Below the pieces are notes generated by a model. It did not search any database and was not told the origin of the DNA. It saw only the letters and a program-made list of their open reading frames with translations. 64,000 nt of DNA from Nitrospira sp. Ga0074138 (GTDB lineage: Bacteria; Nitrospirota; Nitrospiria; Nitrospirales; Nitrospiraceae), in assembly GCA_001464735.1 (NCBI GenBank), contig LNDU01000047.1, positions 124,001-188,000 of the forward strand. The letters run 5' to 3'. A program made the position numbers and the translations under genes. This document shows, in pieces, positions 45,268-53,717 of the stretch (position 1 is the first letter of the stretch; each line of letters opens with the position of its first letter).

Positions 45268-47682
45268 ATGAGTACCCCGCTCGATACCGATCGCTCACTG
45301 TCCACCGAACTTGTCGATCTCCGTCGACAAGTTCGTGAATTGCAACAGGCCGTAGCTCAGGTGGAACAAGACCGTGTCTCGGCGCAGACCTCAGCACTTG
45401 GGGCTGCCCAGATAGGCACATGGGAGTGGGACAGCCTTACCAATCGTGTCATATGGTCATCGGAAACCGAGGACATTTTCGGCGTCCCTCCTGGTTCCTT
45501 TGACGGCACATATGAAAAGTTCTTCGCACTCGTTCATCCAGATGACCGTCAACGGTTAGGCAGTGCTATTGCGAAGGCCGTCGAAGACCGGGCCCCCTAC
45601 AGAATCGAACATCGAATTATCTCACCGGAGGGAACCATCCTGTGGGTCGCGTGCCGTGGGCGTGCTACGTTCAGCGAAAGCAAACCGGTGACGGGCATGG
45701 CCGGCACGATTGAGGACATTACCGTGCGTAAAGAGCTGGAACTGGCCCAGCAAGACTTTCGAGAAACACTCGAGAGAGAAGTCCGCGAACGCACGGCGAA
45801 GCTGGAACAAGCCATTACCGACCTAGAGGAAGAAGCCGAGCGGAGGCGAGAGGCCGAATCTGCGCTCAAGGCGAGCGAGCAGCGCTACCAGTCGTTGTAT
45901 GAACAGAACCCCTTCATGTACTTCACCCTTACCGCTGAGGGTACGGTGTTGTCCGTCAATCAATTTGGGGCTGATCAACTGGGGTATCAGAAGGAAGACC
46001 TCGTTGGTCGTTCGATCCTGAACGTGTTTGACACAGAGGATCACCAGACCGTGCTGACACAGCTCAAGGCCTCTGTAGCCAGTCCATACACGCTGTTTCA
46101 GTGGGAGATTCAAAAGACCAGAAAGAATGGGACGAGACTATGGGTCAGGGAACGAGCACGGGCCGTTTACGATCTCGCCAAGCAGCCCCTCGTTCTCATC
46201 TCCTGTGAAGACATCACGGAACGCCGCGACGCGGAAGACCGGCTTCGGGACAATGAGACACGCTGGATCGCCGGCGAATTAGACAGGCAAGAATCGGAGC
46301 AGGCTCTGCGCGCATCCGAATTGAAGTTCAGGACATTCGTTGAAACGACCCGCGACTGGGTCTGGGAGGTCAACGAGCACGCCATCTACACCTACGCCAG
46401 TCCGCGCATTCGAGAAATCCTTGGATATGAACCGGAGGAAGTGATTGGGAAAACCCCGTTCGACTTGATGCCGCCGGACGAGGCCATCCGGGTCGCCGGC
46501 TTGTTCGGTCCTATTGCCGCGGCTCGACAACCCTTTACTTTGCTTGAGAATACGAATCATCACAAGAATGGACGCCTGGTTGTGCTCGAAACCAGCGGCA
46601 CACCGATCTTCGACAGCGCCGGAACTTTTCGCGGCTATCACGGAATCGATCGGGATATTTCGGCCCGCAAACAAACCGAGGAAGCGTTGCGGGCGAGTGA
46701 GCTCAGGCTCCAGCGCTTTCTCGCTGAAGCCCCAGTCGGGCTCTGTATCCTTGATGAAAACTGGCGTGCGATCAGCGCCAACAAAGCCCTGTGCGAGCTC
46801 ACAGGATATGAAGAACATGAAATCGTGGGCAGCACCTATGCCCTCTACACGCACCCAGATGATCTGGCGGCCAATATGATGTTGACGGACGAGTTTTTCC
46901 GCGGGGTTCGATCGGAATATACCTACGAAAAGCGGTACATTCGTAAGTCCGGTGAAATTATTTGGGTCTCCGTCAAAGCCACGCGAATCGAGTTGTCGGG
47001 CTATGCAGGGACACTCCTCCTTGCTGCGGTTCAGGATATTACCGAGCGCAAACTAGCGATGGAAGAACGTGAGCAGTTGAGTCGAGACCTGCACGACAAT
47101 ACTTTGCAAGCCCTGTACGCAGTTGGTATGCAGTTGGAAGCAGGGAAGTTGTCGATAAAGAAATCGCCTCGGAAGTCGAAACTCCATATGGCTCAAGCCG
47201 TTGACCAGCTCAATGCACTTATGCTTGATGTTCGGCGATTCATTACATCATTGACTCAGCGTACGACAATGGAACTGGATTTCGGACAAGCCCTGCGGCA
47301 GCTCCTCACATCGATGTCCAGTGCGAGCCAGACCCCGCCTGAACTGGAGATCGCAAATCCAGTCCTGTCGTTCATCACACCCACGCTGGGAGAACAGTTG
47401 CTTAACATTGTACGAGAAGCCCTCAGTAATAGTACCCGCCATGCGCAGGCGTCCCATCGGTGGATTCGACTCAGCCTGACGGAGAATGCCATCCAGTTGA
47501 TCATCGGTGATAATGGGGTCGGATTTTCGACTGTGCGCAAACGTCGAGCCGGCCATGGATTGCGCAACATGGCAGCCCGAGCCAAGCTGATCTCCGCCAT
47601 CTTTACGCTAAAGAGCGCACCGGGGGAGGGAACCCGCGTGATAGTCGACATTCCACTGAGGAAAGAACACATCTATGAATAA
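45268..47682 (+). CDS. Cytoplasmic multi-PAS histidine kinase
   Basis: 804 residues from ATG 45268 (a GTG at 45235 is possible). A short coiled coil (about 7-35) is followed by four PAS/PAC modules (about 40-165, 210-335, 355-480, 485-605) with ends IEDITVRKE, CEDITERRD, DRDISARKQ and VQDITERKL. A HisKA_3 segment (LSRDLHDNTLQALYAVGMQL) and HATPase (IGDNGVGF, GHGLRNMAARAKL) complete it. No membrane helix, so it senses a cytosolic cue such as redox, gas or a small molecule. It overlaps the regulator gene by 8 bp. Confidence 0.88.
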   Translation: MSTPLDTDRSLSTELVDLRRQVRELQQAVAQVEQDRVSAQTSALGAAQIGTWEWDSLTNRVIWSSETEDIFGVPPGSFDGTYEKFFALVHPDDRQRLGSAIAKAVEDRAPYRIEHRIISPEGTILWVACRGRATFSESKPVTGMAGTIEDITVRKELELAQQDFRETLEREVRERTAKLEQAITDLEEEAERRREAESALKASEQRYQSLYEQNPFMYFTLTAEGTVLSVNQFGADQLGYQKEDLVGRSILNVFDTEDHQTVLTQLKASVASPYTLFQWEIQKTRKNGTRLWVRERARAVYDLAKQPLVLISCEDITERRDAEDRLRDNETRWIAGELDRQESEQALRASELKFRTFVETTRDWVWEVNEHAIYTYASPRIREILGYEPEEVIGKTPFDLMPPDEAIRVAGLFGPIAAARQPFTLLENTNHHKNGRLVVLETSGTPIFDSAGTFRGYHGIDRDISARKQTEEALRASELRLQRFLAEAPVGLCILDENWRAISANKALCELTGYEEHEIVGSTYALYTHPDDLAANMMLTDEFFRGVRSEYTYEKRYIRKSGEIIWVSVKATRIELSGYAGTLLLAAVQDITERKLAMEEREQLSRDLHDNTLQALYAVGMQLEAGKLSIKKSPRKSKLHMAQAVDQLNALMLDVRRFITSLTQRTTMELDFGQALRQLLTSMSSASQTPPELEIANPVLSFITPTLGEQLLNIVREALSNSTRHAQASHRWIRLSLTENAIQLIIGDNGVGFSTVRKRRAGHGLRNMAARAKLISAIFTLKSAPGEGTRVIVDIPLRKEHIYE

Positions 47683-48358
47683 ACCTAAATTAATTCGGCT
47701 GGTCATTGTGGATGATCATGAAGTCGTACGTATCGGGCTCTGTGCGGTCCTCAATTTGACGCCTGGCATGAAGGTGGTAGGCCAAGGTGGGCAGATGGAA
47801 GAAGCGAAGACACTCTGTTACCGTCTGAAACCGGACCTCGTCTTACTTGATATCCGACTGCCGGACGGCAGTGGGGTAGATGCCGCTCGTGAGATTCTTG
47901 CCAAATGCCCCAAGACACGCGTGTTGTTTTTGACGAGCTTCGCCGACGACCATACGGTCCTAGAGGCTATTCTGTCCGGTGCTCAAGGGTACATTCTTAA
48001 GGATATCGCATCCGAGGCGTTGGTTCGTGCCATTCGAACCATCTACACTGGCCAACCCGTCATTGATCCCCGCTTGACCAAACATACCATGGAGTGGCTC
48101 AAGCACGTCTACACAGAGCCTGGCCAATCCAAACGACCACTCCTTTCACCGCAAGAACAACGTCTCCTTCCCTTGGTGGCAAAAGGCCTCACCAACAAGG
48201 AAATCGCCCAAGACCTCAGCTTGAGTGAAAAAACCGTTAAGAACTATCTCGCGAATATCTATTCAAAACTAAACATCGGGCGCCGATCCCAGATTGCCGC
48301 TTTTTATGCCGGGAGCTTTAAGGGCTCGGAGGTGCGTTTACCCATGGCGACTCGCTGA
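47675..48358 (+). CDS. NarL/FixJ-type response regulator, second copy
   Basis: 227 residues. Receiver: DDHEVVRIG, LLDIRLPDGSG (phospho-Asp), TSFADD and LKDIASEAL. LuxR-type helix-turn-helix: LSPQEQRLLPLVAKGLTNKE, LSEKTVKNYLANIYSKL. It pairs with the multi-PAS kinase (8-bp overlap). It shares much of its sequence with the regulator at 44126, including the VKNYLANI recognition helix, so the two may bind similar sites and cross-regulate. The following 260-bp gap (48359-48620) shows no gene or clear signal. Confidence 0.92.
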   Translation: MNKPKLIRLVIVDDHEVVRIGLCAVLNLTPGMKVVGQGGQMEEAKTLCYRLKPDLVLLDIRLPDGSGVDAAREILAKCPKTRVLFLTSFADDHTVLEAILSGAQGYILKDIASEALVRAIRTIYTGQPVIDPRLTKHTMEWLKHVYTEPGQSKRPLLSPQEQRLLPLVAKGLTNKEIAQDLSLSEKTVKNYLANIYSKLNIGRRSQIAAFYAGSFKGSEVRLPMATR

Positions 48359-48620
48359 GCCACTCATGGCTGACGCTAGAGGAATGACTCCTCAGCGCAA
48401 CGCTTGTGGATGCTCGCCTGTTGTTGCCACTGGGGAAAGAGCCTCGCCGCCTGACAGTCCCCATCTGCCCAACGTATCGATCTCTTTCTGGACTACTCAC
48501 ACGACCCACCTGCACGGCAACGGATGGAATTGACAGCTTGGAATTCACTGACTAGGATACGCTCCGCCGTCCATTCGTCACTGGAACACCTATATCGGTG
48601 TACTGTTTAGGAGGAATTTG

Positions 48621-49196
48621 ATGTCCGATTCTGACTCACCAGAATCTCGAGAGATGCACAGATCACTGAAGACTTCTCACTCAGCCAGCAATCACGTCGA
48701 GGCAACGTTCGAATCCATTGTCTTTGCCAGTCGATGGATTCAAGCCCCGCTCTATGGCGGACTCATCGTGGCGGAATTACTCTATGCCTACAAGTTTCTT
48801 CTCGAGCTCTGGGAAATGGTGCTCCACATCAACAAGATGGATGAAACGGTCTTCATGCTGGGTGTTCTGGGGTTGATCGACGTGACGATGGTCGCGAATT
48901 TGCTAACCATGGTGATCATCGGCGGGTATGCGACGTTCGTCAGCAAGCTTGATTTGGAACAACATCCAGACCGTCCCGATTGGCTGACCCATGTCGATCC
49001 CGGGACCATCAAGATCAAGTTGGCGGCTTCGTTAATCGGAATATCAAGTATTCATCTTTTGAAGGGGTTCGTGGACGTCGCCAATGAGAACCCGGAACAT
49101 CTAAAATGGAAGATCTTCATCCATATGACATTCTTAGCTTCTGCCATTTTGCTGGCATGGACTGACAAGATCATGCAGAAGGACAAGAAGCACTGA
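48621..49196 (+). CDS. UPF0114/YqhA-family membrane protein
   Basis: 191 residues, ATG 48621 with AGGAGG upstream. Four hydrophobic segments (about 38-60, 75-100, 133-150, 165-180). The family pattern is visible in FASRWIQAPLYGGLIVAELL, IDVTMVANLLTMVIIGGYAT and KLAASLIGISSIHLLKGF. Function of the family is not known. The N-terminal 30 residues are Ser/His-rich and polar, longer than in YqhA. It stands alone between the regulators and a TIR-ended element. Confidence 0.88.
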   Translation: MSDSDSPESREMHRSLKTSHSASNHVEATFESIVFASRWIQAPLYGGLIVAELLYAYKFLLELWEMVLHINKMDETVFMLGVLGLIDVTMVANLLTMVIIGGYATFVSKLDLEQHPDRPDWLTHVDPGTIKIKLAASLIGISSIHLLKGFVDVANENPEHLKWKIFIHMTFLASAILLAWTDKIMQKDKKH

Positions 49197-49246
49197 AGGA
49201 TGACGAGGCCCTGCCGTGAATCACTCTAAACAATAGCCCGTCATAG

Positions 49247-49432
49247 CCCGCATTATTCATGACAGTTCGTCGCGAAATCGCCAAGCCGTGTCGTGAGACC
49301 GGCGCGCGGAGCCCAGAGGACCTGAGGCGTACTCGTGCAGTACGTCGAAAGCCCGAGGGCGAGCCCGCCGGCCGCAGGCTTGTCGGAACAGCGGATCGGC
49401 GATTGCAGTAGAAGAGTCATGAATAATGCGGG
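49247..49432. mobile_element. 186-bp MITE-like element with 17-bp TIRs and ATAG duplication
   Basis: Ends CCCGCATTATTCATGAC (49247-49263) and its exact complement (49416-49432) are perfect 17-bp terminal inverted repeats, with weaker pairing for another 18 bases inward. ATAG flanks both sides (49243-49246 and 49433-49436), as a 4-bp target duplication would. It has no coding capacity. A 4-bp duplication is typical of IS1380-type transposases, so a full-length parent may exist elsewhere in the genome. Confidence 0.7.
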
Positions 49433-49512
49433 ATAGGGGTAATACAGCGTCAGTTCCGGTGGGAGTGCTTCCCGACAATCACCTAGTGCGGCCAAGTGGA
49501 ACCTGAGACCTG

Positions 49513-49866
49513 CTAGGCAGCGAGTTCGGAGGACCCGCTTGTCTCAACAGCTGACTTAATTGCGTCGACAGTCAACGGTTTTCCGAGATGTCCATCGATG
49601 TGGAACGGAAGATTCGCTGGAGTCTCGTTACTGAACGACTCGTGCGCCAGCCCGAGAATTCGCAACCGAGAGAAGCGTTCCTTCAACCTTTGCACATGCG
49701 TACGCACTGATTCCTGAACCAGTACATTGCACTCCACAACGAACAACATGGGAGCAACATCCGGATCTATCCTTCCCAGATCTTCCACGTCCGCAAGCGT
49801 ATGGACGTGATATCCGAGCTTTTCCAATGTTCTTCTAATAACGGCTTGACTGATAACTTCTTTCAC
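49513..49866 (-). pseudogene. Degenerate receiver domain of a decayed hybrid kinase
   Basis: 117 codons. The fold pattern of a receiver is visible (VIRRTLEKLGYHVHTLADVE, LGKPLTVDAIKSAV with the conserved Lys-Pro). The phospho-acceptor Asp strand is LFVVECNVL with Glu in its place, and the switch Thr/Ser region reads ILGLAHES. It overlaps the kinase remnant by 4 bp. I read it as the C-terminal half of a hybrid histidine kinase that no longer signals. A degenerate but used domain is the alternative. Confidence 0.55.
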
Positions 49867-50306
49867 ATAGACAAGCGCCTCACGAGGTCTGACTCCTCCG
49901 GCATAGGAGCACTGGCACCCGTAAGCGGGAGGTCAAACCAGAATCGGCTCCCCTTCCCTGGCATACTCTCAAACTCCATCGTTCCCCCCATCAGCTCGAC
50001 CAGCTGCTTGGCGAGCGCCAAGCCGAGGTCGGTGCCTCCATACTTGCGCCGATGAGACCCATCCACCTGCACGAAGGGCTGGAACAATCGGAGAGCGTCT
50101 GCCTCACTGATGCCGATCCACGTGTCGGTCACTGAAAAGCGAATCCGGCCTATACCGGTCGTATGCTCCCCTTTCGATCTTGAACTAGGCGGCAACCCGA
50201 TTCCCCGACCAGCGTCCTGATTTGACAGACCCCTCCACTGCTCGTGCACGGAACCGGACCGTACACCAACAGCACGAACCAGTTCCGAGTGCTTCTTCGA
50301 CTCCAC
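49863..50306 (-). pseudogene. Remnant of a histidine kinase ATPase domain
   Basis: Only the last part of a HATPase domain is left: [20 protein letters not shown] (G1 box DTGIGI with Gly changed to Trp), [20 protein letters not shown] (G2 box GTGLGL with Gly changed to Asp), and [12 protein letters not shown]. The sensor, dimerisation and N-box regions are absent and the first 60 residues are unlike any kinase. With the degenerate receiver downstream it is the tail of a decayed hybrid kinase. Confidence 0.65.
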
Positions 50307-50391
50307 TCGTTTCTTGCGTCACGTCAACCAACCTCTTGACGGTGACCACACCCATGATTTGAGGCCGTTCGCAAGAAAGGCTGTTTGGATA

Positions 50392-50417
50392 GATGCGTCG
50401 ACGAACGTCGACGCATC
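50392..50417. other. Perfect 26-bp palindrome
   Basis: GATGCGTCGACG and CGTCGACGCATC (12-base arms, AA centre) form a perfect inverted repeat in the 276-bp gap between the kinase remnant and the HerA-like gene. No T-run on either side. It could be an operator, a cruciform site or a terminator of the leftward HerA transcript. The rest of the gap shows nothing. Confidence 0.55.
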
Positions 50418-50582
50418 CCGCTTACGAACGGAATCGCAAGCAAACCTACTCGATACTTTTTTGGTTTTCAGATCACAAAACTCGATAGGAACCGGAGGGG
50501 AGACTCGAAAGGGCCACTATAACCGCGCCTCAAAGGACCACCTATGCCAAACAGCCTCATCCAAATCATTTGCAGCTTCGCG

Positions 50583-53144
50583 TCACTGCCAGGCGGCCAT
50601 AAGCGCCCCTGTGCCGTCCCGCCAGTGCGGGGTCCAGGCGAGGGCCACCAACTTCACCGCAATATTGGCCTTGGTGGGCTTGATGGAAATGGTTTCGAGC
50701 TTTTCGTTCAGTGGATCGGCCGCCGCAGCCAATACGTTGCTTTCGGATTTGAATTGCGCTTCGAGGTCGGCCAGCTGCTGCTGGAGGGCCACCACGTTTT
50801 CTTCCGCCGCTCCAACATCTTGAGATTCCTTCATGACCCGGCCCGCGCTCCGGACTGCCGTCGTGGCGCGTCCGATGTTGGATGCGCTGATCGTCTTCCG
50901 TCCAAGAAAGGCTCCGAGGATGGACGCGCCGACGGAAATCGCCGCCTGCACCTGGCTGGAACGCGATTCGGCCTGCTGTTTTTCCCTTGCCAGTTCAGCT
51001 CGCCTAATGCGGTCCTGCAGCGTCGCAATTTTCGACGCATATTTTTGGCGAAGGGTTTCAGCGCCCTTGTCGCGCTGCTCCCGCCCGGTCTGTTGCAATC
51101 GCACTCGAAAATCCCGCTCTGACTCGCCTGGCTTCGATACATCCTTGGTGCTGGGGCTTCTAAACAACTCTATTTTTTGCGTCCTGAAGAGCCAGCCACC
51201 GAAGTCTTTGTTCCAATCTGCATAACTCTTGGCCTTACCGGCACTCGCAGGCAGTGCAAGAAACTGTGCGCCCTCCTCTGGATCTTGCTCAAGATCGACC
51301 ACGGCCAATTCAGCGGTAGTCGCATGGTCCCAATCGACGGAAACGGCAGCTTCAGTAATGGGCGCCAGCATCGTTACATTCTGTATCGTATCGACGCCAC
51401 TCCTTATATCTGAAAAACGGATTTGACATGCACCAAGAAGCATCGGCAGATAGATCAACTCGCTTCCCTCAGGCTTAGTACTGCGAAGTGGGACAACATG
51501 CTGTGGAACTCCCGGAGGCAATAAAGGCCGACCTTGTTGTAATGGTTGATTCCCAAAAGACTCCTCCTCAGCCTCGACTTGTTGAGCATCAAAATTCTGA
51601 CCCATCTTGGGTTTGAGTGGATCCATCAACATCTTGATCTGAGTTCGCGTAAGGGGGCCTCGAAGATATGAAAGGCACCAACGGGTTTCAAACACCACGG
51701 GTGCATCCTCATGCACGTTGTTCATGAGAAAGATCCGATTGCCCAATCCAGCAAGAATTTGTTCCATTCTTGCCTTGTCAAATTTATTCTCTGAACTTGG
51801 TGACGCCCCCTCTAATCCCTCCATGACTCTTGCCTTATCCCGTTCCGTCTGTAGCCGTCCGATGAACCACGTACCGGTGTTCGCCAACCCCTTGTAATCG
51901 AGATCAACAGGGTTTTGCGTGGCAAGTACGACCCCCAGTCCGAAGGCACGAGCCTGTTTCAGCAAGGTCATCAACGGCAGCTTCGAGGGAGGATTGGCCA
52001 CCGGTGGGAAGTAGCCAAAAATTTCGTCCATATAGAGAATCGCTCGTAAACTTGTGGTCCCAGATTGTCGTCTCATCCATGCTAACGTTTGAGTAAGCAA
52101 GAGGGTAACAAAGAACATGCGCTCGGCATCATTCAAGTGGGCAATCGAAACGATTGAATGTTTTGGTTTGCCAGTGGCTGTATGAAGCAATGAATCAATA
52201 TCTAGCGGAACCCCTTGCTTCCAAATTTGGAATGTTGGTGCCGCTATCAAGTTATTCAAACGTTTTGCTAACGAGAAGCGCCCCTTATAGGAGTCATCTT
52301 TCCGGCTTGGATCTTCGCTGGGGTAGAACGACTCCATGTCTAACGCCCCCATGCGTTCAAAAGGTGGCGTTTGTATCTGCTGAATCAACGTAGTGAGATT
52401 GAAGCTCTGGCCATTTTTCCATGCCGCTTCCAATATTGCAGAAAGCAGAATGTGTGGAGGACTTTTAAGAGGGTCTACAGAAAGTCCTATCAGTCCCAGG
52501 AGACTTGTTACTGTTGCACTAACCTGTTCCCTCAATAGCTCAATGTCATCCAACACTTCTTGGGGCGGAGCAGAAAATGCCTTGAGAATCGAGATCGGTA
52601 TCCCGGCGTTGCTGCCGGGCGTGTAGATCGCGACATCCGCCGCATCACGTAGCCGCTGAATCCTAGCGCCATCCTGTTGCCAACCGGCCAAGCCCTTCGT
52701 CCAGAGTTCTGCTTGTGCTTGAGCGTAGTCTGCTGGTGACAAACCTTTTTTACGCGCGTCGTCTTCGTTGATCCATGGTTGGAAGTCCTCACCCTTGAGA
52801 GACGGAAACGTCAGCATCAAATTACCAAGGTCGCCTTTGGGGTCGATGATAATGGCTGGGATGTTATCGATCGCCGCTTCTTCCAACAGAGCCAGACAGA
52901 GGCCGGTCTTGCCGCTGCCAGTCATACCGACGCAGACCGCGTGCGTCACCAGATCTTTCGAATCGTACAGGAGCCAACCCGGCCTGGCCTGTTTCGTGGC
53001 GAGATCATAGGGGCGTCCCATGTAAAAGACACCGAGCTTTTCAAAGTCCTCTGCAGTAGATGGATTAGGTGCTGATGATGGCGTAGACTTCTTGTCTGAG
53101 CTCTCAGCCTTTGTACTGGATTCGGTCTTCTTCGCCTTCGGCAT
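50583..53144 (-). CDS. HerA/DUF87-like AAA ATPase
   Basis: 853 residues. A Lys/Ser-rich head (1-30) is followed by Walker A (CVGMTGSGKTGLCLALLEEA), IIIDPKGDLGNLML, Walker B (AILYMDEIF with FGYFPPV) and the sensor region VVLATQNPVDLDYKG. These fit the HerA/FtsK superfamily of DNA-translocating ATPases. The C-terminal 250 residues are a coiled coil (about 665-720), a Gly-rich stretch (AISVGASILGAFLGRK) and a second coiled coil. No NurA partner is adjacent. The middle of the gene is AT-richer than its neighbours, hinting at transfer. The role could be DNA processing or defence; not determinable here. Confidence 0.8.
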   Translation of the reverse strand: MPKAKKTESSTKAESSDKKSTPSSAPNPSTAEDFEKLGVFYMGRPYDLATKQARPGWLLYDSKDLVTHAVCVGMTGSGKTGLCLALLEEAAIDNIPAIIIDPKGDLGNLMLTFPSLKGEDFQPWINEDDARKKGLSPADYAQAQAELWTKGLAGWQQDGARIQRLRDAADVAIYTPGSNAGIPISILKAFSAPPQEVLDDIELLREQVSATVTSLLGLIGLSVDPLKSPPHILLSAILEAAWKNGQSFNLTTLIQQIQTPPFERMGALDMESFYPSEDPSRKDDSYKGRFSLAKRLNNLIAAPTFQIWKQGVPLDIDSLLHTATGKPKHSIVSIAHLNDAERMFFVTLLLTQTLAWMRRQSGTTSLRAILYMDEIFGYFPPVANPPSKLPLMTLLKQARAFGLGVVLATQNPVDLDYKGLANTGTWFIGRLQTERDKARVMEGLEGASPSSENKFDKARMEQILAGLGNRIFLMNNVHEDAPVVFETRWCLSYLRGPLTRTQIKMLMDPLKPKMGQNFDAQQVEAEEESFGNQPLQQGRPLLPPGVPQHVVPLRSTKPEGSELIYLPMLLGACQIRFSDIRSGVDTIQNVTMLAPITEAAVSVDWDHATTAELAVVDLEQDPEEGAQFLALPASAGKAKSYADWNKDFGGWLFRTQKIELFRSPSTKDVSKPGESERDFRVRLQQTGREQRDKGAETLRQKYASKIATLQDRIRRAELAREKQQAESRSSQVQAAISVGASILGAFLGRKTISASNIGRATTAVRSAGRVMKESQDVGAAEENVVALQQQLADLEAQFKSESNVLAAAADPLNEKLETISIKPTKANIAVKLVALAWTPHWRDGTGALMAAWQ

Positions 53145-53281
53145 ACCGATGTCTCCCTTCGCTCGACGGTCGGGATGAATTGCGCGATATTGTAGTGGTC
53201 TACCAGTGGAGCTGCAAGCGGGTGAGGAACGATCTGATCAACCGAGGGAAGTAGTTGCCATGTCTATCGAGCCGCTGAGTG

Positions 53282-53611
53282 TTACCATTCTTTAAAGATG
53301 ATGAATACCGCCACCACAATCAACGCGAATCCCACCACATAGTTCCACTTCAACGCTTCTTTGAGGTACACAACGGAGAAGATCGAGAAGACGACCAGCG
53401 TGATCACCTCTTGAATTGTCTTGAGCTCTGCCGCAGTGAATTGCCCATGGCCGATCCGATTGGCCGGCACTTGGAAGCAGTATTCAACAAAGGCAATCCC
53501 CCAACTCGCCAGAATCACCGTGAACAGAGGATAGTCCTTGAACTTCAGATGACCGTACCAGGCAAACGTCATAAAGATATTCGAGATCGTCAGCAACGCA
53601 ATAGTCTGCAT
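53282..53611 (-). CDS. DMT-like small membrane protein (DUF486)
   Basis: 109 residues from ATG 53611, behind AAAGGAGG; the longer frame start is rejected. Four transmembrane segments: TIALLTISNIFMTFAWYGHL, LFTVILASWGIAFVEYCFQV, VITLVVFSIFSVVYLKEAL and VVGFALIVVAVFIIF. This fits DUF486 in the drug/metabolite transporter group. Function unknown. A fragment of a second copy lies at about 54950-55045, on the other side of the DUF4143 ATPase gene. Confidence 0.85.
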   Translation of the reverse strand: MQTIALLTISNIFMTFAWYGHLKFKDYPLFTVILASWGIAFVEYCFQVPANRIGHGQFTAAELKTIQEVITLVVFSIFSVVYLKEALKWNYVVGFALIVVAVFIIFKEW

Positions 53612-53717
53612 AGGACATCGTCCTCCTTTTTGTAAGCAATGCTGGCGTATCATCGTTTGAATTCAGATTGCAGGAAAGGAAGTGAACAAATACCGGAAGG
53701 ATGGCCTCTTCCTTCGC

